Origin: Lentisphaeria bacterium | GTDB taxonomy: Bacteria > Verrucomicrobiota > Lentisphaeria > Victivallales > Victivallaceae | Direction of reading: 5' to 3' | Length of the DNA: 51,202 nucleotides | NCBI GenBank assembly: GCA_017508285.1 | Contig: JAFVZG010000009.1 | Span: forward strand, 1 to 51,202 | Part shown: positions 1 through 9,519 of the stretch, in pieces | Position numbering within the stretch: position 1 is the stretch's first letter | Layout: each line of letters starts with the position of its first letter | Program-made: the position numbers and the translations under genes | The notes under the pieces: generated by a model | The model's input: only the letters and a program-made list of their open reading frames with translations | The model's database searches: none | Told to the model about the DNA's origin: nothing

Positions 1-33
1 CGTTTGGAGATCTGTTTTTTATAAACACATCGC

Positions 34-2052
34 TTACAGCCAATCCGGAATAATTGATTGCTCTTGCGGGGTGTCTTTTAAGACGAACTTCAGAACTCCG
101 CCTGCCAGCAATTTTTCAAGCGGAATGTACGGTTCATGGAAATCTTCTCCGTTGAATTGGTATCCGGCAGGATAAATTGCCGTCTCAGACTCTCTTTCAA
201 CTTCAATATTCAGGATGCCGCCGGCAACTTTTATTGAAGCTTTTTTTACCGATGGTGAGGTCAGAAGGCAGTATGGCGTTCCGGTCAGAGGATATAATCC
301 CAGGGTGCTTAAGACATACCATGAACTCAATCCGCCGGTGTCATTGTTTCCCGGGCATCCGCCGGAACCTTCAAAAAACATATAACGGCGGATATTGTCA
401 TGGATCTTTGCCTGCTTGTCAGCTCTGCCGCACCAGAGGTAGGCTGCCGGAGTTTCCATATCTGATTCATTATTCATGCCCTCAAAGCGATTGGGGATCA
501 TCGGACGGGCCGAAGAATAGGTGTCAGTGCATCCGAATCCGAAAAATCTATCCAGCAGTTTTTCAAATTGTTCTTCTCCTCCTGACAGGGCAACTCTTTC
601 TTTCATTTGCGGATGAGGACGGAATGAATAATTCCAGTTATCTCCTTCATAATAGACGGCATCGGCGATCAGCAACCCGGTTTTTTCATCATACGCTTTC
701 CGCCATATTTTACTTAATTCATATAATTCCCGGGCGAAATCATTATCCTGACAACTTCTTGCCACTTGACCGGCGGCATTGGCTGCACAGGCGAGATCGA
801 GAATATGGGTGGGGGATTTGCCTTCGGTCGAAGCATGAGAAAACTCTGATTTGAAAAACGCCTTTAATTCAGGATAATCACTGCTGTTAAGAATTCCTTG
901 GAAAAAACCGTCGCTTAAAATATTTACTGCGAGAGCCGTCGCCTGCATGTCGTGGCGGTGATAATTGCTGCTCATCATATAACAACTCGGAAAAAAACCG
1001 ATCCGCTTTGCCGTTTGCATCATTGACCGGAGCATTTTTCCGGCGGTTTGCGGTGCAATCATCATCATCAATGGCAACTGTGTGCGGTAGATATCCCACA
1101 AGGTTTGAAAATCGGTGAACTCTTTACCGGTATCTACCGGTTTGATCAGAGAATGGTAAAGGGCACTGCAAAAAATATTATACTCTTTTTCAGTTGCAAA
1201 TGTTGCCTGAATTGAGTTCAGAATTTCTCTCCATGCACTTTGAGTTTCGATTTTTATTTTATCAAATCCCTGTGCAGCAGCTTCTTCGGCGCGTTGACGG
1301 GCATCTTCCATGGAAGTCAGGGAAAAGGCGATAACGCTCTCTGCATTGCTACCGGTGATATCATACTCTATTACACCATTGAGCGCAGCTTGTCTGGTGA
1401 TATTTCCGGAAACTTTTACCGCATAAAAAATCTGGATCTCGTGAGCATAAATAAATCCGCCGTACCAGTTGTTGCCGTAATTTACGCAGTGATTGGAATA
1501 AATAGATTCATGATATCCCTCAATGGGGATATTTAACCCCATCTGGGTGGTATCTATGGTGACCTTGCCGCTTTTTTTGGCAAATTGATAGCGGTGCAAT
1601 GCGGCGAATTTTCCGGCAGTCAATTCAAAATTTACCCCGTAATCAGCCAATGTGCCGGAGAAATATCCCGGTTCGGCAAAAATATCTGTCAATTCCGAAA
1701 TATGGCGGTAGTCGCTGCCTTTACAAAATGCCTGTATTAAAAAGTAGTTGTAAAATTCTCCGAGAAAACCGGTGCCGGTCGCATGAAAATGCGTGAATCC
1801 AAATGCAGCCGGGCGGTCTGATACCTGCGGGGTAATGCCGTCACTTGATACACCGTTACAGCCGTATCCGGATGAGTATGCCCCGCTGTACGGCAGAACC
1901 GATACCCAGCCGAAAGGCGCGAGTGCTCCGGGATGAGTATTGCCGGTTTGGGCTTTGAGCCAATTCCAGTGTCTTGCCAGTTCTTCGCCTTGAGGCGCCG
2001 CCACATGTCCGTTGCCCCAGAATAAATCGGCGTGAGAAAAATTGTCAGCCAT
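34..2052 (-). CDS. GH92 family alpha-mannosidase, cytoplasmic
   Basis: Exo-acting alpha-mannosidase of glycoside hydrolase family 92, a calcium-dependent inverting family. The 672-residue protein has the family landmarks: FTHFHATGTG near residue 86, an EGDNWNYSF stretch matching the usual EGNAWQY region with the acid Glu, and the C-terminal GNNDTGGLSSWYV block followed by LGLYPLTGTPY. In the usual form of that block (GNDDxG) the first Asp is present; here it is Asn, so the base region is slightly altered. There is no signal peptide, whereas many family members are exported, so it probably acts on imported manno-oligosaccharides in the cytoplasm. ATG is preceded by AAGGAG seven bases upstream. 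It is the last gene of a minus-strand run, 19 bases after the MATE gene. Family assignment is firm; substrate linkage is not determined. Confidence 0.9.
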   Translation of the reverse strand: MADNFSHADLFWGNGHVAAPQGEELARHWNWLKAQTGNTHPGALAPFGWVSVLPYSGAYSSGYGCNGVSSDGITPQVSDRPAAFGFTHFHATGTGFLGEFYNYFLIQAFCKGSDYRHISELTDIFAEPGYFSGTLADYGVNFELTAGKFAALHRYQFAKKSGKVTIDTTQMGLNIPIEGYHESIYSNHCVNYGNNWYGGFIYAHEIQIFYAVKVSGNITRQAALNGVIEYDITGSNAESVIAFSLTSMEDARQRAEEAAAQGFDKIKIETQSAWREILNSIQATFATEKEYNIFCSALYHSLIKPVDTGKEFTDFQTLWDIYRTQLPLMMMIAPQTAGKMLRSMMQTAKRIGFFPSCYMMSSNYHRHDMQATALAVNILSDGFFQGILNSSDYPELKAFFKSEFSHASTEGKSPTHILDLACAANAAGQVARSCQDNDFARELYELSKIWRKAYDEKTGLLIADAVYYEGDNWNYSFRPHPQMKERVALSGGEEQFEKLLDRFFGFGCTDTYSSARPMIPNRFEGMNNESDMETPAAYLWCGRADKQAKIHDNIRRYMFFEGSGGCPGNNDTGGLSSWYVLSTLGLYPLTGTPYCLLTSPSVKKASIKVAGGILNIEVERESETAIYPAGYQFNGEDFHEPYIPLEKLLAGGVLKFVLKDTPQEQSIIPDWL

Positions 2053-2071
2053 AAACAGTCTCCTTCAAAAA

Positions 2072-3424
2072 TTATTGTAATTTATCCGGTATTTTCAACC
2101 ATCTCTGTGAGAGATAGTAACTCCAGGTAATTATACATCCGAGAGTAAAACCGAATAGCCCGTTCCAGAAAATTATCCGGTGTCCCAATAGAGAATCCGA
2201 TTTCAGCCAATAAGTGACAATTACCCGTAATGTCAGAGCGCAGAGTGCCACTATCGTCGGGATCACGGCGTGCTTTGTTCCCTGATAGACACCAAATAAT
2301 GGTACATAAAGCGATAATATAACAACGATCATGGCAATCGCATTGAGATAGCCGCGGCAGTAAGTCGATGCCGGTTCACTCAATGCGAACCATTCCGGGA
2401 TGATCCCGGCTAACCCCCATATCGGGATTGACAAAATAAAGGTGATCAAAAACGATATCAGCACTCCCTGCTTTGCACCCTGCTTGACCCGTGACATCAA
2501 TCCGGCTCCGGTGTTTTGACCGGTAAAGGTAGCCAATGTCGTTTGTAATGCGTTGCATGGCAGATGAAGGTACATCTCTATTCTCTGACCTGCTGCAAAT
2601 GCAGCTGTCATCGCCTGACCGAAACTGTTTACCGCTCTTTGGATAAAGGTCAAGCCAACGGCAACAAAGATCAATTGCAATGCGATCGGAGAACCGATTT
2701 TCAATGTCTCTGCAAATGCAGTTTTATCCCATTTGAAATTTTCTTTGCCAAAACGGAATACCGGATACTTTCTGTGCATATATATCCAAGCTGCAAAAAC
2801 AGAAACTGCCTGAGATATTCCGGTGGCAACCGCTGCTCCGGTAACTCCCCAGCGGAATATTGCAACAAATATAAGATCAAGAACGATATTCAGTAAAGAA
2901 GCGATCAGAAGAAAATAGAGAGTGGAGGCACTGTCTCCCACGGATCGGAGTATGGCCGCAAGAACATTGTAAAGATATTGAAATATCAATCCTGCACAAT
3001 AAAACCGGAAATAGAGAATTGTATCATCAAGTATTTCCGGAGGCACTGCTACCAGTTTTTGAAAAAGAGGTCTGGCAAAAACTGTTCCCACTACGGTGGC
3101 AATTGCTCCGGCAATGGTGAGCAGCAGAATGCCGGTCGCAGCACATCTCTGCATGGCATTGTGATCGGCTGCTCCGAAATTATGGGCAACCACAACTCCG
3201 TTGCCGGCAGCTAAACCAATGGCGATCGCCAAAAAGAAAAATGCCGGGGTGTTGGTCGTGCCGACCGCCGCCAGGGCATTTTCACCGGTGAAATTACCGA
3301 CAATAATGGTGTCTGCGGTTTGATAAAATTGCTGCAGCAGAGAACCGGCAAGTACCGGAATACAGAATTTCAGGATATGTTTCCATGGAGAACCGTTGGT
3401 CATCGGTTTGCGGGAAATTGCCAT
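2072..3424 (-). CDS. MATE family multidrug efflux transporter
   Basis: Multidrug and toxin extrusion transporter, 450 residues, about twelve hydrophobic segments in two homologous halves. The N-terminal half has the typical GSLLQQFYQTADTIIVGNF region (TM1 and its following loop) and GLAAGNGVVVAHNFGA. Such proteins exchange Na+ or H+ for organic cations or other metabolites across the inner membrane. The gene lies 32 bases after the Ca/Na antiporter and 19 bases before the GH92 gene on the same strand, consistent with one transcript. The ribosome site is weak. The substrate and the coupling ion cannot be read directly; the DinF/NorM-type split is not resolved here. Confidence 0.92.
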   Translation of the reverse strand: MAISRKPMTNGSPWKHILKFCIPVLAGSLLQQFYQTADTIIVGNFTGENALAAVGTTNTPAFFFLAIAIGLAAGNGVVVAHNFGAADHNAMQRCAATGILLLTIAGAIATVVGTVFARPLFQKLVAVPPEILDDTILYFRFYCAGLIFQYLYNVLAAILRSVGDSASTLYFLLIASLLNIVLDLIFVAIFRWGVTGAAVATGISQAVSVFAAWIYMHRKYPVFRFGKENFKWDKTAFAETLKIGSPIALQLIFVAVGLTFIQRAVNSFGQAMTAAFAAGQRIEMYLHLPCNALQTTLATFTGQNTGAGLMSRVKQGAKQGVLISFLITFILSIPIWGLAGIIPEWFALSEPASTYCRGYLNAIAMIVVILSLYVPLFGVYQGTKHAVIPTIVALCALTLRVIVTYWLKSDSLLGHRIIFWNGLFGFTLGCIITWSYYLSQRWLKIPDKLQ

Positions 3425-3456
3425 TTTTCTATTTCCGGTTGCAGGTAATTGTTGTT

Positions 3457-4401
3457 TTATTTTACAAACAAATATGCGGTGTATCCGATATATATCAGCA
3501 GCAAAAACGCTCCTTCAAGCCGGTTGATTGACCATTTTGAACGCATTATCGGGAAAAGTGCCAGAGTTACAAACATCATTACGGCAATATCCACGATATT
3601 GATTTGTGGCGCGTGGATCGGACTGATTATCGGTGCGACACCGAGAATACAGAGAATATTGAATATATTTGATCCGATCACATTGCCGATGGCAATATCA
3701 TGCTCATTTTTGAATGCAGCAACCACCGAGGTCGCCAACTCCGGCAAACTGGTTCCGAGGGCAACCACCGTCAATCCGATGACGGCATCAGATACTCCGC
3801 CGGCACGGGCAATGAAGATTGCGGCATTGACAAAAAGTTTCGCTCCGATGATCAATCCGGCAAGACCGCCGGCAACCATTGCTGCCGACAACCAGTAAGG
3901 GTAGATCTTGCTGTTGACTACATCGTCATCCCCGTCAGCCCCATCTTTTTTTCCGGCATAAATGTTGTAAACCGTATAGACAACGATTCCTGTGAAAAAG
4001 ATAATTCCCTGCCAGCGGGTGATCCCCTGCGAAGAGAGCAGGAATATCATCAGCAGGATGGATACTGCCGTCAGAAGCGGCAGATCAAAGCGCAACAATT
4101 TTTTCTGAACCGCCAGAGGGGCAATCAGGACACTCAGACCGAGAATCAGTGCTATATTGCAGATGTTGGAGCCGACAACATTCCCGATGCTTATATCCCC
4201 GGAACCTTTTAATGTAGCATCAACACTGACCACCAGTTCCGGTGCACTGGTGCCAAACGCCACCAGTGTCAATCCGATCACCAGAGCCGGGACCTTTAAT
4301 TTCAAGGCGATACTGACACCGCCTTTGATCAGAAATTCTGCTCCGTAATAGAGCAGGGCGATACCGGCAATGCCACCGGTGATTTGTAAAAATGTTTGCA
4401 T
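3457..4401 (-). CDS. Calcium/sodium antiporter, YrbG-type (CaCA family)
   Basis: Inner-membrane cation/Ca2+ exchanger of 314 residues. Both signature alpha repeats are present and complete: GTSAPELVVSVDATLKG with GNVVGSNICNIALILG in the first half, and GTSLPELATSVVAAFKN with GNVIGSNIFNILCILG in the second. These hold the acidic Glu residues that bind Ca2+ and Na+. About ten membrane segments are expected, which fits the length. It sits between the Na/Pi cotransporter (25 bases upstream) and MATE (32 bases downstream) on the same strand. Direction of transport is normally Ca2+ efflux driven by Na+ or H+ entry. Confidence 0.93.
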   Translation of the reverse strand: MQTFLQITGGIAGIALLYYGAEFLIKGGVSIALKLKVPALVIGLTLVAFGTSAPELVVSVDATLKGSGDISIGNVVGSNICNIALILGLSVLIAPLAVQKKLLRFDLPLLTAVSILLMIFLLSSQGITRWQGIIFFTGIVVYTVYNIYAGKKDGADGDDDVVNSKIYPYWLSAAMVAGGLAGLIIGAKLFVNAAIFIARAGGVSDAVIGLTVVALGTSLPELATSVVAAFKNEHDIAIGNVIGSNIFNILCILGVAPIISPIHAPQINIVDIAVMMFVTLALFPIMRSKWSINRLEGAFLLLIYIGYTAYLFVK

Positions 4402-4426
4402 AACGGTATAAAACTTTCGTCAAAAA

Positions 4427-6145
4427 TTATGGATTTTGTTTTGCCGCTTTGGGAAGTTTGGTATAAAGCATTCCGGCACGGTCATTGATGTTTTCAAGAT
4501 GCCGCGAGATCTTACGGATTTCTTCCAATAATTCCAGATAAAGAATGCCAACCTGCGGACGGCAGTCTCCGTTGTTGATACGGGCAAGATGTTTTGCTTC
4601 TGAATTCTCAAGCATGGTGAATATTTTTTCCGCCAGAATTGATGCATTTGCCCGGCTTTCTTCATCATTTTGCACCAGAATATTGATCGCCGCATTGGCA
4701 AGGTCAGTCAATGAAGAGTGGAGTTTTTTAAATTCCTCTTCAGCTTCCTGACTGAAACGGAGATTTTCACTGTTGAGTTTTTCGGTGATCGCCCGGATCA
4801 ATGCGGTATGGTCACCGATACGCTCGGTGTCGTTGGTGCAGTGGAGAAGCACCGGGATCTGTTCGGCTTCACGGGGGGTCAAATCACGGCGCATAAGTTG
4901 CGCCAGATAACCGGTGATATCCTTCTGCCTTTCGTCAATATCAGCTTCGCGCTTTTCCAGCTGACGGGCAATAGCTTGATTTTTTTCATTATTATCCAGA
5001 TAGATATTGATAGCGCAGTCGATCATTTTCCATGCTTTTTTCAGCATCTGGCGCAAACTGCTGGTGGTCTGAGCCAATGCGATAGGCGGAGTATCAAGCA
5101 AGTGCGGTTCCAACTGCTGGTATTTGACCTTGGCATCTTTTACCGGGATTATTCTCTGGCATACTTTTGCAAACAACGGAATAAATGGGAAAAGTACCAC
5201 GGTTGTGAATACATTGAAAAGGGTGTGGGCATTGGCGATTTGTCTGGGAATGTACTCTGTTCCTTCGCCGATACTTGGTGACAGCCATTCGATAATTGCA
5301 AAAAATGCCGGCTGATTTTGCCACGGTATCAGGAATGACAAAGAGACGATGATCACCCCGACTATGTTGAACAAAGTGTGTGCCAATGCTGCCTGTTTTG
5401 CCACCCGATTGGCTGCTATTGCTGCTAATTGCGCAGTTACAGTCGTACCGATATTTGATCCCATTACCAATGCAACCGCAGTGTAAAGATCCACCAGTCC
5501 GCTGGCTCCCAGAGCAATGATGATACCGGTACAGGCAGAACTGCTCTGAATGAGAAATGTGGCAATTATACCGATTGCAATTGCTCCCAGCATAGAGAAT
5601 AATGGAATCATCCATTCGCCCGCTGACGGAGCGCACTGGAATGTTTGAAAAGCATTCCTGAAAGCATCGTTTTCTGCAAGTCTCTTGAGCGTCTCGGACA
5701 TATATTGCATACCGAGAAAAAGAAACCCGAATCCGAGAATTGTTTCGCTCCATTTGGCGATCCTCGGCATGGGAACAAAACTCATCAGCAAGCCGAGAAA
5801 GATTGATGGCATGATGATCCAGGCAATATTAAAGGCAACCAATTGGGCAGTGATCGTAGTTCCGATATTAGCTCCGAAAATCAAACCGACCGCCTGGGTA
5901 AGGGTCAAAAGTCCGGCGTTAATGAAGCCGATGACCATAACTGTGCTGGCACTTGATGATTGGATCACGCAAGTTACCGTAGCTCCTGATATGACTGCGA
6001 TCAGCCGGTGGTTGGAAAACATCCGCAGAATGGAACGCATTCTTTCCCCGGCGACATGATGTAACCCGTCGCTCATCATTTTCATGCCGAAAATGAAGAT
6101 CGCCAAGCCACCGAAAACAGTCATGATAGTTTGTGTGAGATTCAT
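4427..6145 (-). CDS. Na/Pi cotransporter family protein with PhoU-like C-terminal domain
   Basis: Member of the NptA/YjbB phosphate transporter family, 572 residues. The membrane half (about 1-330) has the two inverted-repeat signatures VIQSSSASTVMVIGF and FLIQSSSACTGIIIALG, each followed by a GANIGTT or GSNIGTT motif. The C-terminal part (about 345-565) is a soluble helical bundle of PhoU type, with RIGDHTALIRAITEK in the middle. This architecture is standard for the bacterial family, which moves phosphate with sodium; E. coli YjbB works as an exporter. It is 21 bases downstream of the small membrane protein gene and 25 bases upstream of the Ca/Na antiporter, suggesting co-transcription. Confidence 0.93.
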   Translation of the reverse strand: MNLTQTIMTVFGGLAIFIFGMKMMSDGLHHVAGERMRSILRMFSNHRLIAVISGATVTCVIQSSSASTVMVIGFINAGLLTLTQAVGLIFGANIGTTITAQLVAFNIAWIIMPSIFLGLLMSFVPMPRIAKWSETILGFGFLFLGMQYMSETLKRLAENDAFRNAFQTFQCAPSAGEWMIPLFSMLGAIAIGIIATFLIQSSSACTGIIIALGASGLVDLYTAVALVMGSNIGTTVTAQLAAIAANRVAKQAALAHTLFNIVGVIIVSLSFLIPWQNQPAFFAIIEWLSPSIGEGTEYIPRQIANAHTLFNVFTTVVLFPFIPLFAKVCQRIIPVKDAKVKYQQLEPHLLDTPPIALAQTTSSLRQMLKKAWKMIDCAINIYLDNNEKNQAIARQLEKREADIDERQKDITGYLAQLMRRDLTPREAEQIPVLLHCTNDTERIGDHTALIRAITEKLNSENLRFSQEAEEEFKKLHSSLTDLANAAINILVQNDEESRANASILAEKIFTMLENSEAKHLARINNGDCRPQVGILYLELLEEIRKISRHLENINDRAGMLYTKLPKAAKQNP

Positions 6146-6166
6146 GAAATTTTTAGATTCCTTATT

Positions 6167-6721
6167 TTACGATTGAAGTTTTCTGTCCGGATCGTTGTTT
6201 TGAAAAAGTGATAAAATGGAGAAATTTTTTGCAAAGCATAAAGGATGATTTTTTAACAAATCTGATACGGCAGAAAGAAGCAGAATTAAACAGCAGGAAA
6301 AAAGTATCTGTCCGTGAAAAAGAATATTATAAAGTGAGGTAAAATACACCGCAGTGTGCGGACCGGCGCGTACAAAGTTTGCCGGGTCTGCGGTCAAGTG
6401 TCCAGCAGGGGTGGTGTGTGCGGAGTTTTCCGCGATGGAACTGACTGCGACCGGGATAAAACATAAAAAAGGCACACAGAATAAATTTTCCGTACGCCTG
6501 AAAGAGTTGCCGGATAAGTGATTGATTTTTGCAGAAGAAGCCGGGTGGATGCAAACCGGAAAATCGCTTTGTTCCGCAACCGGCAGTAAAGATTCTTCCC
6601 ATGTTCCCGTCAGAAGAGTGTTTTGAGTTGCCGAGAGTGCAAACAAAATGCAAAGACCGCAAAATACAGTGATTGCATAGTTGTTCAACAACTCTTTTGC
6701 CGATGTCTCAGGCTGTTTCAA
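6167..6721 (-). CDS. Unknown small membrane protein, TTG start
   Basis: I do not recognise this 184-residue protein. It has three hydrophobic stretches, at about 15-32 (YAITVFCGLCILFALSA), 80-95 and 137-153, with a His/Ser/Pro-rich middle. The start is TTG at 6721, supported by CAAGGAG seven bases upstream and by a clear promoter (TTGATT, 17 bp, TATATT) at 6760-6788. That makes it the first gene of the run leading into the Na/Pi cotransporter, 21 bases away. Against it: overlapping open frames on the same strand, composition unlike a typical membrane protein, and no family match. It may be a fast-evolving membrane protein, or the region may be an mRNA leader with a chance frame. Confidence 0.5.
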   Translation of the reverse strand: MKQPETSAKELLNNYAITVFCGLCILFALSATQNTLLTGTWEESLLPVAEQSDFPVCIHPASSAKINHLSGNSFRRTENLFCVPFLCFIPVAVSSIAENSAHTTPAGHLTADPANFVRAGPHTAVYFTSLYNILFHGQILFSCCLILLLSAVSDLLKNHPLCFAKNFSILSLFQNNDPDRKLQS

Positions 6722-6759
6722 AACGAACTCCTTGCCAATGGTTGAAAAATCGTCCGGTT

Positions 6760-6788
6760 AATATACACCGCAAGGTATAAGAAATCAA
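6760..6788 (-). promoter_or_regulatory. Promoter of the 6721-34 minus-strand operon
   Basis: On the minus strand TTGATT (6788-6783) is followed after exactly 17 bp by TATATT (6765-6760). The start codon of the small membrane protein lies about 40 bp downstream. Sigma70-type match read by eye. Confidence 0.65.
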
Positions 6789-6817
6789 GATATTTTATCC
6801 GGGCGTGATTCGAAAAA

Positions 6818-8062
6818 TTACGATTTTACCGGAAGTTTTTTCCAGAAAGCACACATGAGTAAACCGCATATCGAAGCAATACTCATAAATGCAAAAACCG
6901 CAGAATACGCTGCCGGAGGATATGAGAGTGAACCGGAGATCGCGTACTGTTGCAGTATCCTCCCTGAAATATTTTGAAAGCCGGCAATGAATATGAAGCA
7001 CCAGAAGTTGAGCAATGCAACCGCTAAACCGGTATCTTCAGGCGGATTCAACTCTTTGGCAGCCGCACTGAATATCGGAAAGAATCCCGCCGGGATGGCA
7101 ATAAGAATGAAACTTGCCGCCGTAGCAATTATTGATGCCGTTGTACGGAAAATGAAAAATCCAATGGCTGAGCCGGCAAGTGTCAGCAAAAAAGAATATA
7201 TGCAGAAGAGTTTTTTCCGGTTTCCGCATAAACGCAAAACAAAGTTCCCGGCTACATTATTGAGTGCGACGATTACTGTCAGAGTCATAATGATCGTCGA
7301 AGCTCCTTCCGGAGTCATTTCGCATTGATCGGTCAATATTTTTTGTCCGAGTTGCGAGGATATGATGTAATATATGCCAAAAATGACCGGAGAGAATATA
7401 CATAGTTTCCACATTTCCACATTTTTTAACATCAACAGGAGCGGTTTCAGAGCATTGCCGGATGCGGTCGCCCGGATCGTTCCGCGTATTTGGGTCAGGA
7501 TCACCGCAATACCGGCAAGCGCAATTATGCCGGGAATCGTCATTGCCCACTGCCATGAGGTGTATTTTACCAGCAGTACCATCGGAGTAGTTCCGCATAC
7601 CGGGCCGAAATAAGAGCAGAGCATTACTGTTCCCAGAACGAGAGCGAATTTTGCAGAAAACAAATCGTTGACCAATTTTACCACTCCCAGAAAAACGGTT
7701 CCAGCTCCCAATCCGGTAACGACGCGAAAAAAGATCATCAGCGGATAATTTGCCGTCCATGGGAAAGCTGTTGTTCCCACGGCAAAAAGTGTGCCGCCGA
7801 TCAACAATATCCGGACTCCGCCGTAGCGGTTGGAGAAAACACCCGCCAGCAGCTGACTTAAAGCGTAGGCATACATGAATGCTGCTCCGGTACCGGCGAT
7901 CATTCTGGTATCAAGACCGATTTTTTGCAGGTCATTGAAAATTATGCCGGGGATGAGCAATTTTGCCATACAGGTGAGAAAGTAGAGCAGTACTCCACAG
8001 AGCATAATGGTGAATTTCTTTTTGCGGATGATTTCTGCCGTGAGTAGTGATTTCTGATCCAT
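6818..8062 (-). CDS. MFS transporter
   Basis: Major facilitator superfamily transporter, 414 residues, about twelve membrane helices. Between helices 2 and 3 the loop reads SNRYGGVRILLIGG, a variant of the family's motif A. The first helix follows a short basic N-terminus (RKKKFT). It lies alone on the minus strand, diverging from the metallophosphoesterase/alpha-galactosidase pair, and has its own strong promoter. Given that neighbourhood it could carry a sugar or phosphorylated metabolite, but no substrate motif supports this. Confidence 0.9.
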   Translation of the reverse strand: MDQKSLLTAEIIRKKKFTIMLCGVLLYFLTCMAKLLIPGIIFNDLQKIGLDTRMIAGTGAAFMYAYALSQLLAGVFSNRYGGVRILLIGGTLFAVGTTAFPWTANYPLMIFFRVVTGLGAGTVFLGVVKLVNDLFSAKFALVLGTVMLCSYFGPVCGTTPMVLLVKYTSWQWAMTIPGIIALAGIAVILTQIRGTIRATASGNALKPLLLMLKNVEMWKLCIFSPVIFGIYYIISSQLGQKILTDQCEMTPEGASTIIMTLTVIVALNNVAGNFVLRLCGNRKKLFCIYSFLLTLAGSAIGFFIFRTTASIIATAASFILIAIPAGFFPIFSAAAKELNPPEDTGLAVALLNFWCFIFIAGFQNISGRILQQYAISGSLSYPPAAYSAVFAFMSIASICGLLMCAFWKKLPVKS

Positions 8063-8100
8063 AGTTTTTTACAGGTTGGGATTATTTAAGTTTGTTCCAT

Positions 8101-8129
8101 AATATAGGTGTGAAAACTCCCTTTTTCAA
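8101..8129 (-). promoter_or_regulatory. Promoter of the MFS transporter
   Basis: Minus-strand TTGAAA (8129-8124), 17 bp, TATATT (8106-8101), about 38 bp upstream of the ATG at 8062. Confidence 0.75.
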
Positions 8130-8150
8130 TCTCTTTTTGATAAACGATGC

Positions 8151-8179
8151 TTGAAATAATCTGCTCAGGAAAGTATTTT
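8151..8179 (+). promoter_or_regulatory. Promoter of the metallophosphoesterase/GH36 pair
   Basis: TTGAAA (8151-8156), 17 bp, TATTTT (8174-8179). It diverges from the MFS promoter, with the two -35 boxes about 22 bp apart, so both could be controlled from one shared site. Confidence 0.65.
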
Positions 8180-8233
8180 ATAGTGACAACTGCAAAAAAC
8201 ATTTGAAAACAACAATACAATTTGAGGTGTTTT

Positions 8234-9499
8234 ATGTCCGAACCTTTGAGAGTTGCAATAATCGGAGATTCTCAGGCTTATCCCCGGGAAACCGATTGGG
8301 GAACCCGTAATCTGATCAAAGCCTTTGAATTGCTTGCGCCCAAAAAGCCGCAAGTGCTGCTCATGGCAGGCGATCTTGCTGATGGTACCAATTTCGCTAC
8401 ATTTGATACATATCGTAAACTGCTTGACCGTTATTTTGACAAAGACATGGTTCATGTCGGCTGCGCCGGCAATCATGATTATTGGGTACCGCGCGGGCAG
8501 GAAAGAGATCCGGAGGGTATTTACCGGGAGTTCTGCACCCGGCTGCATCAAAAACATGCCAACCCGCTGCATGAGGTGGTCAATGGCATGTCCTTTATCG
8601 CGCTCTCCGAAGATTTCAAGGAGGTACACAGCGAAGAGATGCTCGGATTGCTGGAAAATGAAATAAAAACTGCCATTGCCAGAGATCCTGAGAAGCCGGT
8701 TTTTGTGATAACTCACTTCCCCCCGGCAAATACCATGTCTGGCAGTTTGCTCAGCTCCGGACGGGCTGAATTGCGTAACCTGTTTAACCGTTATAAACAG
8801 GTTGTTTCCATATCCGGGCATACCCATTATCCGTTGGAAGATGAGCGGTGCATCTGGCAGGGCGAGTTTACTGCATTTACCGTTGATACTCTTGCATACA
8901 GCTGTATGGATGATGGATTTTACAATACCTGCGGCAAAGTGATCGTACCTTTTGCCAGAGAAGGTATTCAGGCATTGTATATGGAAATATTTGATGACCG
9001 TTTTGAAATCCACCGTTACAATGTTGAGGATCAGCGGGAGATCAAGCCGGATGCCGTTTGGAGCGTCGCTATTCCCTATGATCCGGCAAAAGCTGTCTAT
9101 ACTGCTGACCGCAAACTGCAGCGCAAGGCTCCGCAATTTCCCGCCGGAGCGACTGCATCATTCCGTTATGATTTCGGTTATCTCTATTTGTTGATCGATC
9201 CGGCGGAGCATGATGATTTTGTTCACTGGTATAAGATCCGGGTCATCGAATGCGGAGAGGAAGAAAAGTTGATTTCGGAAGAGAAGTATTGTGCCGGATT
9301 TTATCGTCTTGAACGCTATCAGGGCGGAATGGAAGTTTTCCGGTTGCCCGGAGATTTGATCAAGCCGAAATCCCACTGCCGCTTTGAGATCATACCGGTG
9401 GAGTCATTCGGGCACGAGGGCGAAGCGTTGGTGATTGAGGCGGATATTCCCGGAGCATTGAGCTTCAGGAGCGGTGTGCCGGAGTGTCCGCAAGAGTAA
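8234..9499 (+). CDS. Calcineurin-like metallophosphoesterase
   Basis: Two-metal phosphoesterase of about 421 residues. The motifs appear in family order: GDSQ near the N-terminus (Gln where many members have His), GDLAD, GNHDYW, THFPP and SGHTHYP. The first ~270 residues form the catalytic domain; the last ~140 look like a beta-rich accessory domain. No signal peptide, so it is cytoplasmic. I chose ATG at 8234 because TTGAGGTG, eight bases before it, serves as ribosome site; a TTG twelve bases upstream is inside that site. The gene is 20 bases upstream of the GH36 alpha-galactosidase, implying a shared sugar-related role. The natural phosphoester is unknown. Confidence 0.88.
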   Translation: MSEPLRVAIIGDSQAYPRETDWGTRNLIKAFELLAPKKPQVLLMAGDLADGTNFATFDTYRKLLDRYFDKDMVHVGCAGNHDYWVPRGQERDPEGIYREFCTRLHQKHANPLHEVVNGMSFIALSEDFKEVHSEEMLGLLENEIKTAIARDPEKPVFVITHFPPANTMSGSLLSSGRAELRNLFNRYKQVVSISGHTHYPLEDERCIWQGEFTAFTVDTLAYSCMDDGFYNTCGKVIVPFAREGIQALYMEIFDDRFEIHRYNVEDQREIKPDAVWSVAIPYDPAKAVYTADRKLQRKAPQFPAGATASFRYDFGYLYLLIDPAEHDDFVHWYKIRVIECGEEEKLISEEKYCAGFYRLERYQGGMEVFRLPGDLIKPKSHCRFEIIPVESFGHEGEALVIEADIPGALSFRSGVPECPQE

Positions 9500-9519
9500 C
9501 GACATAGGGATAATGTGTT

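Noticed and set aside
8165-9136. Long open frame (323 residues) on the minus strand opposite the metallophosphoesterase
   Set aside because: No family pattern, low-complexity shadow of a gene whose five catalytic motifs are on the plus strand.
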